Both the position numbers and the translations under genes were made by a program. A stretch of DNA of 64,000 nucleotides. Source: Batkoa obscura. Lineage: Eukaryota; Entomophthoromycota; Entomophthoromycetes; Entomophthorales; Batkoaceae. Positions within the stretch are counted from its first letter, which is position 1. The number at the start of each line of letters is the position of its first letter. The stretch is from NCBI GenBank assembly GCA_030770535.1, contig JASVEC010000081.1:1-64000 (forward strand). Reading direction: 5' to 3'. The notes below the pieces were generated by a model. It did no database searches and was not told the origin of the DNA. It saw nothing but the letters and a program-made list of their open reading frames with translations. This document shows positions 46,800 to 57,382 of the stretch, piece after piece.

Positions 46800-48710
46800 A
46801 CAGATTAGCTACTTGCTCCCGTAATTTATCTAGGTTTAATGAGCTCTCTTCAATATAAAATACTTTCTTTTTAGCTGGAATCTAAGTAAATTCTAAAGAG
46901 CATGGATTTTTAGGATTGAAGGGTCCTAAATAAGCTTTTCTACAAGCGTAAGAAAGGGCAATTTTAAAGTGTAGAAGTTTAAGAGAGCCTGGAGCACCAA
47001 TAAAACCAACACTTTACAAATTCCGTAAAACAGGAGTAATGTAATAGGTTCCTCCATCAGCTAATGAATCTAGAATACCTTCGGTCTTTTTATCACCATC
47101 AAATAATATAATATTAATTCCATTAGTTAAGTGTAAACTATTGTTAAATAACCCACAAGCGGAGTAGCATATACCATTATAGATGACAGCTATATCTTCA
47201 TCTCCTTATGGTACTGTACTACTGTCCTATTCAATAAGATTTGTAAATGGGTTAAATGTACAACGATCAAGAAATAGTTGAGTGTGACTACTCCCAATAC
47301 CACTATACACAAATTTATCTTCTTTCGAAAATTCTTCAGAGGTACTAAAACGAGTACTATCTGGTTTTAGCTAAGACCGAGGGTCATGAAAACCGCTAAT
47401 ATTTTTGCCTACTATATCTAATATATTAAAAATAGAGTTCATTTTTTGATCGGTACTGAAATATAATTGCCTGGATTTTGCGAGAAAATACTCAGCTGAA
47501 TAAAATTTATAATAAACATCACCGCCATAGCTATTACTTATATCAGCAGCGCTTTTTTTATATTGTTTATTTTAAATATACTTAACACACGAATGGTTTC
47601 ACTAACAAAGTAAGTAACTTCTGCTGTAGTAGAAATAAGCGAATTTAATAAAGCAGTATCTCCTTTAACTAAATAGTTTTGTACAAAAAAAATCTTTAGC
47701 TAATGGGTTGTTAAGTCCTGTACTACTTTTAGATGATAGAAGCTCTTGACCAACTTTAGTTTCAATAACTTGCTTTTGTCTTGTTAACTCAGAAATTTCC
47801 ATACTTTTACTATTTTCATTAGAGAAAGAGCTTCGATGCCCAGTAGGATCAATCAATCAATTATCATTATAGTAATTAACAGTATTATCATAATCAATTG
47901 ATCCAGTAACAAGGTAGGGTACACCAACCCTTTTCCCATCATTATCAACTAAAAAAATATAAGTTACTTTACCTTTTTCAGGGGTAATTGATGAGGAAGC
48001 ATGTTCTTTATAATTTATTCCCCGAGTGCCATGGCAATTAACCGAACTAGTTAAAGCTAAATTTAATCTTGAGTTAGCGTTTCTTGAGGCACCAATGGTT
48101 TTATTAGCACACATTTGAATATAATCAAGAGGTAGTTAGTCATCAATTGAATGGGCTTTTTTGCCAAGATATTTAGTAACGCCAATACCTTTGCTTAACC
48201 AAAACTCTTTATGATCAAGATAAAATTTGAGATCATCCAAAACTTTGATGTTTAGTTGCCATTTTCATCATGGTAAGTATATAATGAAAATTGTTGACAA
48301 AAGAGAAAGTAGTTAACACAAGCTGGATCGTGAACTTTATGATCGTCACGTAAAGAATTAGATAAATTAATAACATCATGATAAGATAGGATTTTTTTTG
48401 TGCTTTTTTCTCTTAATTTTATCTAAACCTTTGGTAAGATTCACATTACTTGGCACCTCTTTTTCTGGTGAATTTTTAGCAATATCTAAACAGGCATAAA
48501 AAGAGACTACTTTTTTAAAGAAATCAATATGTTTTTATGCTTTCCTAGGATCTAAATCAACGTTATCAAGACAAGCTAAGGTCTCTTCAAATATAAGTAT
48601 TTGCTTTTTTGAAATTGGGATACATAGATCTTCTTTAATACCAGCTGCGTTTGGTACTAATATCAAAGCTAGGAGAGAGGTAAAACTTGAAATCTTCGTT
48701 ATCCATAGCT
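46800..48710 (-). pseudogene. Secreted peptidase S41-like protein, dead
   Basis: A protein of about 600 residues can be followed on the reverse strand: a hydrophobic leader (SSFTSLLALILVPNAAG), ETLACLDNVDLDP, FFKKVVSFYACLDIAKN, VHDPACVNYFLFCQQFSLYT, FWLSKGIGVTKYLG and ITPEKGKVTYIFLVDNDGKR. The C-terminal half has FSKEDKFVYSGIGSS, LFLDRCTFNPFTNLI, IAVIYNGICYSACGLF and GTYYITPVL, like the serine-containing core of fungal S41 (tail-specific protease) proteins. The nucleophile region would be CYSACG. I count about eight in-frame stops (TAA, TAG and one TGA) and about three shifts. The rest is well preserved, so it is not an old relic. I cannot exclude introns at some breaks. Confidence 0.65.
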
Positions 48711-51119
48711 TGAAAGTTAATATTTGATTTAATCTATGGAGTAATTATTAGCTATTTATACTATATTTTATTATAATAGACTATCCTAACCTTGTATAAA
48801 ATTCTCACGTTTTTTTATGATGCTGTATCTCATTTATTTATACAATTTCTCTATTTACAGATTATGTGCATTAAATTTAAAACAGATCTCCTATTTTATT
48901 ACTAGAAGTAAAACTATTTTAAGAGTTAATTTACTTGAGTTAGTAACTAGAGATTTGCATGGAAGCTAGAGCGAGGTATAGAATCAAAACTTTAAACTGG
49001 AACTATTAAATATAGAATCATTCTAACTTAAGGTAATACAATCTATATTAAAAAAGATATTACTACTTCAATCCAAACGATGAAATTTTGGTTTTGTTAC
49101 TTTTTTTGATTCTAAAGTTTTTATGATAGTAATCTTTACCAATACTATTGATACTTTAAACGATAACAATATCAAATTAAAAAGTTTGGTCACATTTATG
49201 TTGAACTGGTGATGTCCTATATTTAATTCAGATTGCCTTATTTTCTAGTCAATTTCGAAATGTAAGTTGAAAATAAGTACTGTATAATCTTATTTCATTA
49301 TTATAATACTTATCTAATGTTAGTTTTTATTGTTTGATAATCTAGTTTAGTATAGATTTTCTCTTCCTTTTACGTTTCCACCACTTGGATTATTACAGAT
49401 ATAAATCAGTTATACAGTTCTTTTAATTAAAGGTTAATTCCTTATAAAAAATGCAAATTAGATGACAAAGTAAGCTAAGAAAAAGAAAACCCTGTTCCAA
49501 GTAATATACAATTTAATAAAACTCAATGTAACGTTTGAATACATTGATGTATTTGAAAGTCTCTAACTTCAATATTTATAAAAAGTACTCAATTTTATGA
49601 AGCTTTCTTTCCACTATATTAGGACTTATCTTAGCATTGGTTAGATAAATTTAGTGCCCTTTTTAGCATGCTGAATATTTTAAAAAAAGCAATTGACGGT
49701 ATTATACAGGGATGTCTTTTCTAAAAATCTACTAACACTTTTTCTATTCAATAGTACAAATAATGGAAAAAATAAAACCAAAAAAATATTCCGTACTATT
49801 AAGATTTTTTCAAGGTTACTTGTTATCAATTTAGTTTATTAACCAAAAACATAAACTGACAAAATAAAAAAACTTAATGAAATATCATAATTTATAATAT
49901 TTAGTTTTGTTAATTAGTGTTTTTTTAAGCTACTGCTTAATTACTAGATTTTAGAGAATAGATACACAAATGTCTTCTGGTTTTATTAGATTATTTCTTT
50001 ATAATCTACCAACTTTTACGTAAAACAGTGAGATTTATTTCAAAAATGTCAAATTAAAGAATAAAATAGTGCAGCTTAGAAATAACCATTAGGAAATCTT
50101 AGGGAACTGAACCGAACTGAACCAGATAGAGTTTTTTGAAAATTAATCAGCAATCATCAAAGGACATTTGATCTCATTTGATGCCAAGGGAACCTATTCA
50201 AGGAATAATGGATCGATGAGGATCAGATTCTTTATCACTTCGAAATTCAAGCAGCTGAAACTTCTGTGAAGAATCTAAGCCAAAGGCCCAGTAACTAAAG
50301 TGTAAGTAAACAAATCTATATATTGTAGAAGCTTGTTTATAAACAAGAACCCAATATTTTGAGTGAAGGCATTAGTTAGAGGCTCCTCAATAAAGTGTAC
50401 TGTACACAAGATCTAAAATGATTGGCTGTGTTTACAGCCAAATAAAACAATAAACTATATGTTTGTCCACTTTTCCCATCTAAACAGGTAAAATTCCTTG
50501 ACTATTAGTTGGAATTTATGTACTTAGGCTGGTGTACTTCACCCTCTTGGGGAAATCTTCTAAACAGCTAAGCTTAACCTTAGGGCTATTGTTTTCTCCT
50601 TTGAAAGTAAACTATCAGATGTGTTTAGCATTTGACTATTTTTATTTATATTAAACTTAAAAGATATATTAATAAATATCTGAAAAATAAACACTATAAT
50701 ATATAGTATTTAATGCTTTAATGTTTTTTTTTTGAATATTTTAAAATTAATAGTAGGCCCTTCTGAGTGCTTCATTTTATGAAAGAAGAAAGATTGAGAA
50801 AAAGATAAAGATGAGAAAAAAGTCGAGATAAAGCTCGAAGAAGGAGTAAGGAGAAAATAACTGGTTCAATAACCTATTTTTAAAGTTAAATATCCTTTAC
50901 TAAGGTATTGATAAAATTAAATAGGATGAAGAATAATCTGGGCAATGGTTATATTTTGGGTTTATATTTACTTTGATAGAGTTTAAAACTTATTTAAATA
51001 TAAGTATATAGCAATTAAAATAGCAATAAATAAATATTGAAGATAATCCAAATAAACTTTAAATTTTCCAAATTTTTAGGAATTAACAATAGGATACTTT
51101 AAGTTACAAAACAATTTTA
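48711..51119. other. 2.4-kb gene-free region with one diverged MITE and a GC-richer patch
   Basis: A diverged MITE lies at about 49704-49799. Bases 50100-50650 are clearly less AT-rich than the rest, with no intact frame; see findings. Otherwise nothing recognisable. Confidence 0.4.
49704..49799 (+). repeat. Diverged MITE copy 11
   Basis: AGGGATGTCTTTTCT... AATAATGGAAAAAATAAAAC ... ATTCCGTACT. The order of blocks fits the family but similarity is lower than in other copies. Confidence 0.5.
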
Positions 51120-52083
51120 TTAATTGGTAATACTTTGAGGTGGATCAAAATATTCAAATTGATCATTTGGATAGACTGCACGTGTATAAGAGTCATTAAA
51201 TTCCAAAGCAGCTAAATGACCACCATCATAATAGGAGGAAATAGCTACATCAATAAGTATAGCACGATTATTACAACGAGTTGTAATTCTGTTATCTTTC
51301 TGAATAGTATGTCCCATTACCATTCTTTTAGCACCTAAGTTATCTAATGCTTTAGTTAATTTAGAACAAACCTCATCTTCATCATCATTTGCATAACCTC
51401 GATACCAAAGTGGACCATCCCCTTTTTGAGTAAATATGCTCCGTTTACTTAATTGACTAGCAGAATCTAATAACAAATACTCATGGGATTCTTTATTCAA
51501 ACCTTCTACTTTATTCTTCGACCAATCTAAATTGATACCACCATGACAAAAAATAGTATCATGAACTTTAGCAGTAACATTCAGATTTCTTAAATATTGA
51601 CCAATGACACCAAATTTACTAAATTCTTTTTTACGTTCTTCTTCTGAGCCAAAGTTATCAATATCTTCTTCAGATACATATTTATAGTTTTCAGCTAAAT
51701 TCATGGCCTCATGGTTGCCTAGTAATGGGATAAATAAACCACCTTTTGAAAAGGCATCTTGGCGAAGTTCCATAAAATAGTCATATATTTTTTTAGCATT
51801 GGGACCACGATCGGTTACATCTCCCTATATTAATAATGAATATCTAATTAGTTGAATTGAATTTATTTAGAGTGATTACCGTTTGTATTAAAGTGGTACT
51901 ATTTCCACCAATCCATTGATTTTCATCATCAATTACATTTGTCATTTTTAGGACTTTAAGCATATTCTCATAATCTCCATGAATATCACCTACAGCAACA
52001 ACACGATAGTTAGTTGATTGGCATTGTATTAAGAAATTGGAGTTGAGTAAGAGGGCTATAATTAAGGTTGAAATAAATTTCAT
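51120..52083 (-). CDS. Secreted Shewanella-like metallophosphatase, copy 1
   Basis: A calcineurin-fold phosphoesterase with a signal peptide (MKFISTLIIALLLNSNFLIQ). The metal-binding motifs are in order: VAVGDIHGDYENM, GDVTDRGPNAK (joined across an intron near 51826-51880), LLGNHEAMN, DTIFCHGGINLDW and KRMVMGHTIQ. The Asp, His and Asn ligands are all present, so it should be an active dinuclear-metal phosphatase, probably outside the cell or in the secretory pathway; the substrate is unknown. The protein is close to copy 2, about 1.1 kb upstream on the same strand, and both end near residue 300. Confidence 0.88.
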
Positions 52084-53163
52084 AATTGAAAATAATTCAA
52101 AGTAAAGCTTAATAAATATATGTATATATATGTTTCTGATCGAATATTACAATTCAAAAACTTGTATCATTATTTATCTTCTGACCTTTGACATTGAGCC
52201 CTCGTGTATAGATTTTGATTTAATATTCTTTAACTAATTTTTAATATCTAATTTTAGTAATTTAAAATTGTGTAATAACATATTTATATAAAGTTTACTA
52301 AAACGGTTTTGTTTATTCTTTATTTCAATTAATCCATATGTCAACTTTAATTTATTTACCACTGTTGGTGAATATGAATTCATTTTTATTTTTATTACCT
52401 ATTGTTATTAGATTTATAGTCCAAACTTTAATAAACTTTTACTATAAACTAGAGTAGAGTTACTACCCAAATGGATTTACTTTAAGCTTATAAAAAAACA
52501 TCAATTGCTCTGATATGGAATCCTTGAAGTATTAAAATGCCTTCAATAATTTAGTTGATGACCTAGTTTATATTTAAGATTCACTTTTTTCCAAATATTA
52601 GAAATTAAAGTTGATTGTTAAACGAATGTTTGCCATTGTATTATTTTATAATTGATTATACAAAACTTACACATTCAAGCTTATATCAAACTAAGGGTTT
52701 TTATTATTGATTTAATTAAACTCTACTACTTATTTATTAGGTCCATCTTTTGGATCATTTACTGCTCCCATTGAAAAGATCCTATTAAGAATGACAGTAT
52801 TAATTTTATTAATATTAAAATTATATTTAGAATGATACATTGCTTAGAGAAATGATATCTACAGAGTAATCAAAAAGTTAACATAAATACTTCATTCAAT
52901 CGACCATACAATATTCTTTACTTATTTTGATTCAATCAAACACTTACTGATTTAAATTCCAGTATTTTTAAGTAAATTAATCAATAATTTGGGATTAACA
53001 GCTTTTTATTCACTAATATTAATAGTTATGTTTAATACTGATCTATTTCTATTGAATAAGTAATAAAAAAACATATACAGAAACTATTTTAGATAAACTT
53101 AATTCAAATAGTTTCAATGTTCTAAGTTTTATCTAGCAAATAACAAACTATAAAATAACTTTA
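52084..53163. other. Spacer between the phosphatase paralogues
   Basis: AT-rich, no conserved coding sequence seen. Confidence 0.4.
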
Positions 53164-54072
53164 TTAATTTGAAATATTTTTAGGTTGGCCAAAATATTCA
53201 AATTGATTATTTGGATAAACAGCACGCATATAAGAATCTGTGAATTCAAAGGCACCTAAATGACCACCATCATAAAAAGAAGAAATAGCAATATCAATAA
53301 GTATAGCACGATTATTACAACGAGTCGTTATCTTATTATTTTTTTGAACAGTATGCCCCATAACCATACGTTTAGCACCTAAATTATCTAATGCTTTGAT
53401 TAACTTAGAACAAACTTTATTTTCTTCATCATTGGCATAGCCACGGTAGAAAAGTGGGCCATCAGCTTCTTTTGTAAAGATAGCTCTTTTACTTAACTCA
53501 TTAGCACTATCTAATAAAAGATATTCATGAGATTCCTTGTTTAAACCCTCTATTTTCTTTTTTGACCAATCTAAATTGATACCACCATGACAAAAAATAG
53601 TATCATGAACTTTAGCAGTAACATTGAGATTTCTTAAATATTGTCCAATTTTGCCAATTTTACTAAATTCTTTTTTACGTTTCTCTTTGGAACCAAACTT
53701 GGTAATATCTTCCTCAGATACATCTTTGTAATCTTCAGAAAGGTTCATTGTTTCATGATTACCTAATAATGGAATAAATAAACCACCTTTAGAAAGAGCA
53801 TCTTTACGAAGTTCCATAAAATAGTTGTATATTTTTTTGGCATCTGGACCGCGATCAACTACATCCCCAGTTTGTACTAAAGTCGTATGGCTTCCTCCTA
53901 TCCACTCATTCTCGTTATTAATGACTTTACTCATTTGTAATATTTTGATCATGTTATTATAATCCCCATGTAAATCGCCTACAGCAACAACTCGATATTT
54001 ATCGGAGGTACATTTTGCTTGGATATTGGAAGTGAATAAAAGAGCAGTAGCTAATACTGGGATTAATTTCAT
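53164..54072 (-). CDS. Secreted Shewanella-like metallophosphatase, copy 2
   Basis: A 302-residue intronless paralogue of copy 1. Signal peptide MKLIPVLATALLFTSNIQAK, then VAVGDLHGDYNNM, GDVVDRGPDAKKIYNYF, LLGNHETMN, DTIFCHGGINLDW and KRMVMGHTVQ. Family motifs are complete. Copy 1 has one intron exactly inside the GDVxDRG block, which this copy lacks. This mirrors the DUF1295 pair, where again one tandem copy lacks the intron. Substitutions between copies are mostly conservative, so both are probably under selection. Confidence 0.9.
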   Translation of the reverse strand: MKLIPVLATALLFTSNIQAKCTSDKYRVVAVGDLHGDYNNMIKILQMSKVINNENEWIGGSHTTLVQTGDVVDRGPDAKKIYNYFMELRKDALSKGGLFIPLLGNHETMNLSEDYKDVSEEDITKFGSKEKRKKEFSKIGKIGQYLRNLNVTAKVHDTIFCHGGINLDWSKKKIEGLNKESHEYLLLDSANELSKRAIFTKEADGPLFYRGYANDEENKVCSKLIKALDNLGAKRMVMGHTVQKNNKITTRCNNRAILIDIAISSFYDGGHLGAFEFTDSYMRAVYPNNQFEYFGQPKNISN

Positions 54073-54832
54073 TGTTAAAAATCAATTCATAAAAATCATC
54101 TTAATATCAAAATCATTATGTTTTATATACTTTTTAATTAAGTGAGCTATTGTAATTCAATATAAGTTTTGTACTCTTTTTTGGCCTCTAATATTCAATA
54201 TTGAGCACTCGTGTAACTTTATTTGGGAATAGTAGCTTTTTTGAAAAAATTTGAAAGTTGGGTTTCAACTTAATTCTAGCTTTAGTAACTTCATTAGTAT
54301 CTGCTCATTAAAATAAACCATACATAGGGTTGTAAAAGTAAATAATCCAGCTTCCTATTTTAATCATTTAAATATTAAAATTGTACATCTTACTTGATTT
54401 CTATACACATCATTATTTCTACCATTATAATCATCAGTTTTAAGATTCATGTTTTGTTGGGGTTCAGATTTGAGTTCCATTTTAAATTAATTTCAATTTA
54501 CAACTTTTAGAAATATCTACACTCCTAACACAAATTCTTAATCATCAGAAAAATATTAAAATACTATGAATAAATAATGGAGTGTATATAATATTTTTGA
54601 TAAAAATTTAATGGCTAGTGTTATCTAATAAATAATTACTAAATGTTGTAATTTCGAGTTGGCATCTTAACAATACTTTGTATACTTTATGTTATCGCAA
54701 CTTTTTGATAAAACCATAGTTGTTTATCTATTACTATTTCATTTTTAAACGATTACCATAAACTAACAATAATATCTACTTTAATAATTATTTATTTGAT
54801 TATAGAGCTCAAACTTTTAAAAAAAAATCATA
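54073..54832. other. Spacer, possible orphan first exon
   Basis: A short reverse-strand frame, MELKSEPQQNMNLKTDDYNG and nine more residues (about 54396-54480), ends at a good donor site, but I find no convincing second exon. Confidence 0.25.
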
Positions 54833-56445
54833 TTATGATTTTTCATGTCCTCTAACAGGGATATGTTTAAGAAATAAAGAAGTAATAAAAGCAATTGCAG
54901 CATAAGGTATCATTGAAAGATAGAGGATCCTAAACGATTGAATATAAGCATATAAAACCTGATTTAATTGATCATCAGGTAACGAATAAATCATATTAAC
55001 AGAACTTAATATTAATTTAGTATCTAACTCAGGCAATAATTGATGCAGTGTACTAGCCAAATAGTTATTGAAAATAGTACCTTGAATTGCTAGCCCCACT
55101 AAGGATCCTAAAAGATTACTAAAAAAAGCCAATGAAGTTGAAGTGGCTACATCTTCATCAGTGGATGCTATTTGCACAACCATAACACTATTTTGAAAAG
55201 ATAAACCAACCCCAAATCCTATGATTAATGGAAAATAATTTCCTCTGCACGTGTAATATTTACTCTATAAAGGGATCCATAGAGGGCTGCTCCGACAATG
55301 AGAAAGATACCACCAATGATAGATATAAAACGATATTTACCGGTTTTAGTAACAATAATTCCATTAACAAAATTACAAGCTACAGCACCAAGCATAAGTG
55401 GTAATAACTCCAAACCTGAATTCGTAGCATCATAATTCCTGACTACCTGATAATAAATGGGTAAATAATAAACAGATACCATAAATAACGCACCAACAAA
55501 AAAAGCAGATATATTGGCTGAAATAGTGTTACGATTTAATACTCGTCCTGGTACTATAGGTTCTTTAACAGCTTTTGATTCAACGTAGATAAACGCTATC
55601 AAAAATAGACCAGCAAGTACCAACGGTACAATTACTGCTGCTGAATTCCATTCATATTCGCCACCACCCCATGTCAATCCGAGCACTAAACAGATAGTAA
55701 AGAGCATCAAAGTTACTGCACCATAGAAATCCACTCTACTGAGTTTTTCTCTCATATTACCTTTGGGTATAGGAAGATTTAAGAAGAAGAATACAATGAT
55801 AAAAGTAATTGTACAAATGGGGATATTGATGTAGAAAGCCCAACGCCAAGTCACTTTATCTGAAAAAGCACCGCCAACTAGAGGACCTACAATTGAAGCA
55901 ACAGCATAAATACCACTTGCAATAGCAATAAAAATACCACGTATCCTTGGAGGGATAAGATCAGATATAATAATGATTGACAAAGAGTATAAGCCTCCCC
56001 CACCTATACCACTAATGGCACGAAATATAATTAAGACAATCATGTTTGGAGCAGCTCCACAAACAATAGAGCCAACTGTAAATATAAATAATGCCATTAA
56101 AATGGTGTATTTCCTACCAAAGATATCCGATATTTTACCGTATAAAGGTTGGATTGCAGTTGAAGTTAATAAGTATGAGCCTGCTACCCAAGTAACTGAG
56201 TCTAAGGCATTGAATTCGGATACAATTTTTGCCATTGCTGTAGATATAATGGTGTTATCTAAAGAAGCTATGAAAATAGATAATACTAATCCAAAAATTA
56301 AGGCCACTTTTTTGAAAGTAGTCAAGTCTTTGGTTGGATCCAATAGGTCTTCTGGATTTTCTATAACGTTTCCCTCTATGCTTCCCTCTTTATTTGATTT
56401 ATGAGGTTTAGAGTCAAAAATTTCATTCATTTCAGATTGCTCCAT
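54833..56445 (-). CDS. DHA2-type (14-TM) drug:H+ antiporter of the MFS, one-base frame break
   Basis: A plasma-membrane exporter of toxic compounds. The N-terminus is acidic and cytosolic (residues 1-40). Then come KVALIFGLVLSIFIASLDNT (motif D1), YGKISDIFGRKYTILMALFI (motif A), FRAISGIGGGGLYSLSIIII, GIYAVASIVGPLVGGAFSDK (motif C of antiporters) and TWRWAFYINIPICTITFIIV. The frame runs to RAEEIIFH near 55225, then continues shifted by one base as LIIGFGVGLSFQNSVMVVQ to the end at 54833. Restoring one T (CATTTA for CATTA) would give the homologue-like RAEEIIFHLIIGFG. No splice pair of normal size fixes this, so it is an assembly error or a very young lesion. With the break, the last three TM helices are lost. 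Confidence 0.82.
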
Positions 56446-57382
56446 TGCAATGAGTTTTTTTATATCAAAATGGAGATAAAATGGACACTTTTTATAGTTT
56501 ATAATTGAATAACTTTTTTCAAGAAATGAATTGAGCGCAGTATGCTCTATTTTTATGAAAAATTGAAAAATAATACAATTAACATGAGCACTTTATATAA
56601 ATGTTGGTATTGTTCTTTTTGATTGAAGTTTTTAGACCATGAGTTAAAGAATATCTATAATGCTTGTTGATCAATTAATATTTCTGGAAGAAAGTAAAAA
56701 AGCTAAATAAGAAAATTATTCTTGCGCAGCTAAATGATATAACAAAATTATCACTATACTTGCGGGCAAAAGTAAGCGCTTTAGTGCTTCTTATAATAGT
56801 TTAAGTATACTAAATCAAAAGATCCACTTACATAGTGTAAATTCATTCAGATTCAAGCTCTTAATTAAGTAATGATATAACTATTTTGGGTAAATATTAA
56901 TAAAAATCGATATAGGGCTGTTTTTTTTGGTTTCATAACTTTTTCCATTTTTTAAATGCTATTTGAGTCGAAAGATTGTTAGTAAAATTAAACAAAAGAA
57001 TATATCCCCACTTAAAGATTATCATAAATTAAGTTGTAATGTAATTGTAGCAACTATATTATGATGTAGAAACCCATCGCCTTTCTAGAGACAATACCAT
57101 TATATAAACATTATGTTAAAGTTTAGCAAATAAATAATTTAATAAAAAAGCTACACCAGAATGTTTTCTGGTTTATTATTTTGACCACTTTTTGCACAAT
57201 ATAAAGGTTAAACAAATTATTATAAATCGTTAAGTAGGAAAAAGTGTTCACATAATACAATACAAAAGTGCTATTAGAAAAATTATAGTGAAATAAAAAT
57301 AGAATTAACATTTAAAATTTAATGAGAAAAATAAATAAAAAATAGAGCCTTAAAGAATAAAGGCATAAAAATAAATAAAAAG
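56446..57382. other. Spacer between the antiporter and the RGS gene, with a MITE
   Basis: Contains MITE copy 12; no gene. The RGS 3' end lies at the right edge. Confidence 0.45.
56911..57010 (-). repeat. MITE copy 12
   Basis: TAGGGCTGTTTTTTTTGGT to AATATATCCCCA with the AATGCTATTTGAGTCG core. The only well-preserved copy outside the 17-35 kb block. Confidence 0.75.

Noticed and set aside
54396-54480. A first exon (MELKSEPQQNMNLKTDDYNG...) of a small gene.
   Set aside because: The donor site is good, but no downstream exon with an acceptor and a sensible frame could be found, and no family is recognised.
55215-55265. A 45-nt intron (GTAAAT...CATAG) that would rescue the antiporter frame.
   Set aside because: The phase does not fit: splicing there leaves the downstream part in the wrong frame. 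A 33-nt alternative fits but is shorter than any other intron I accept.
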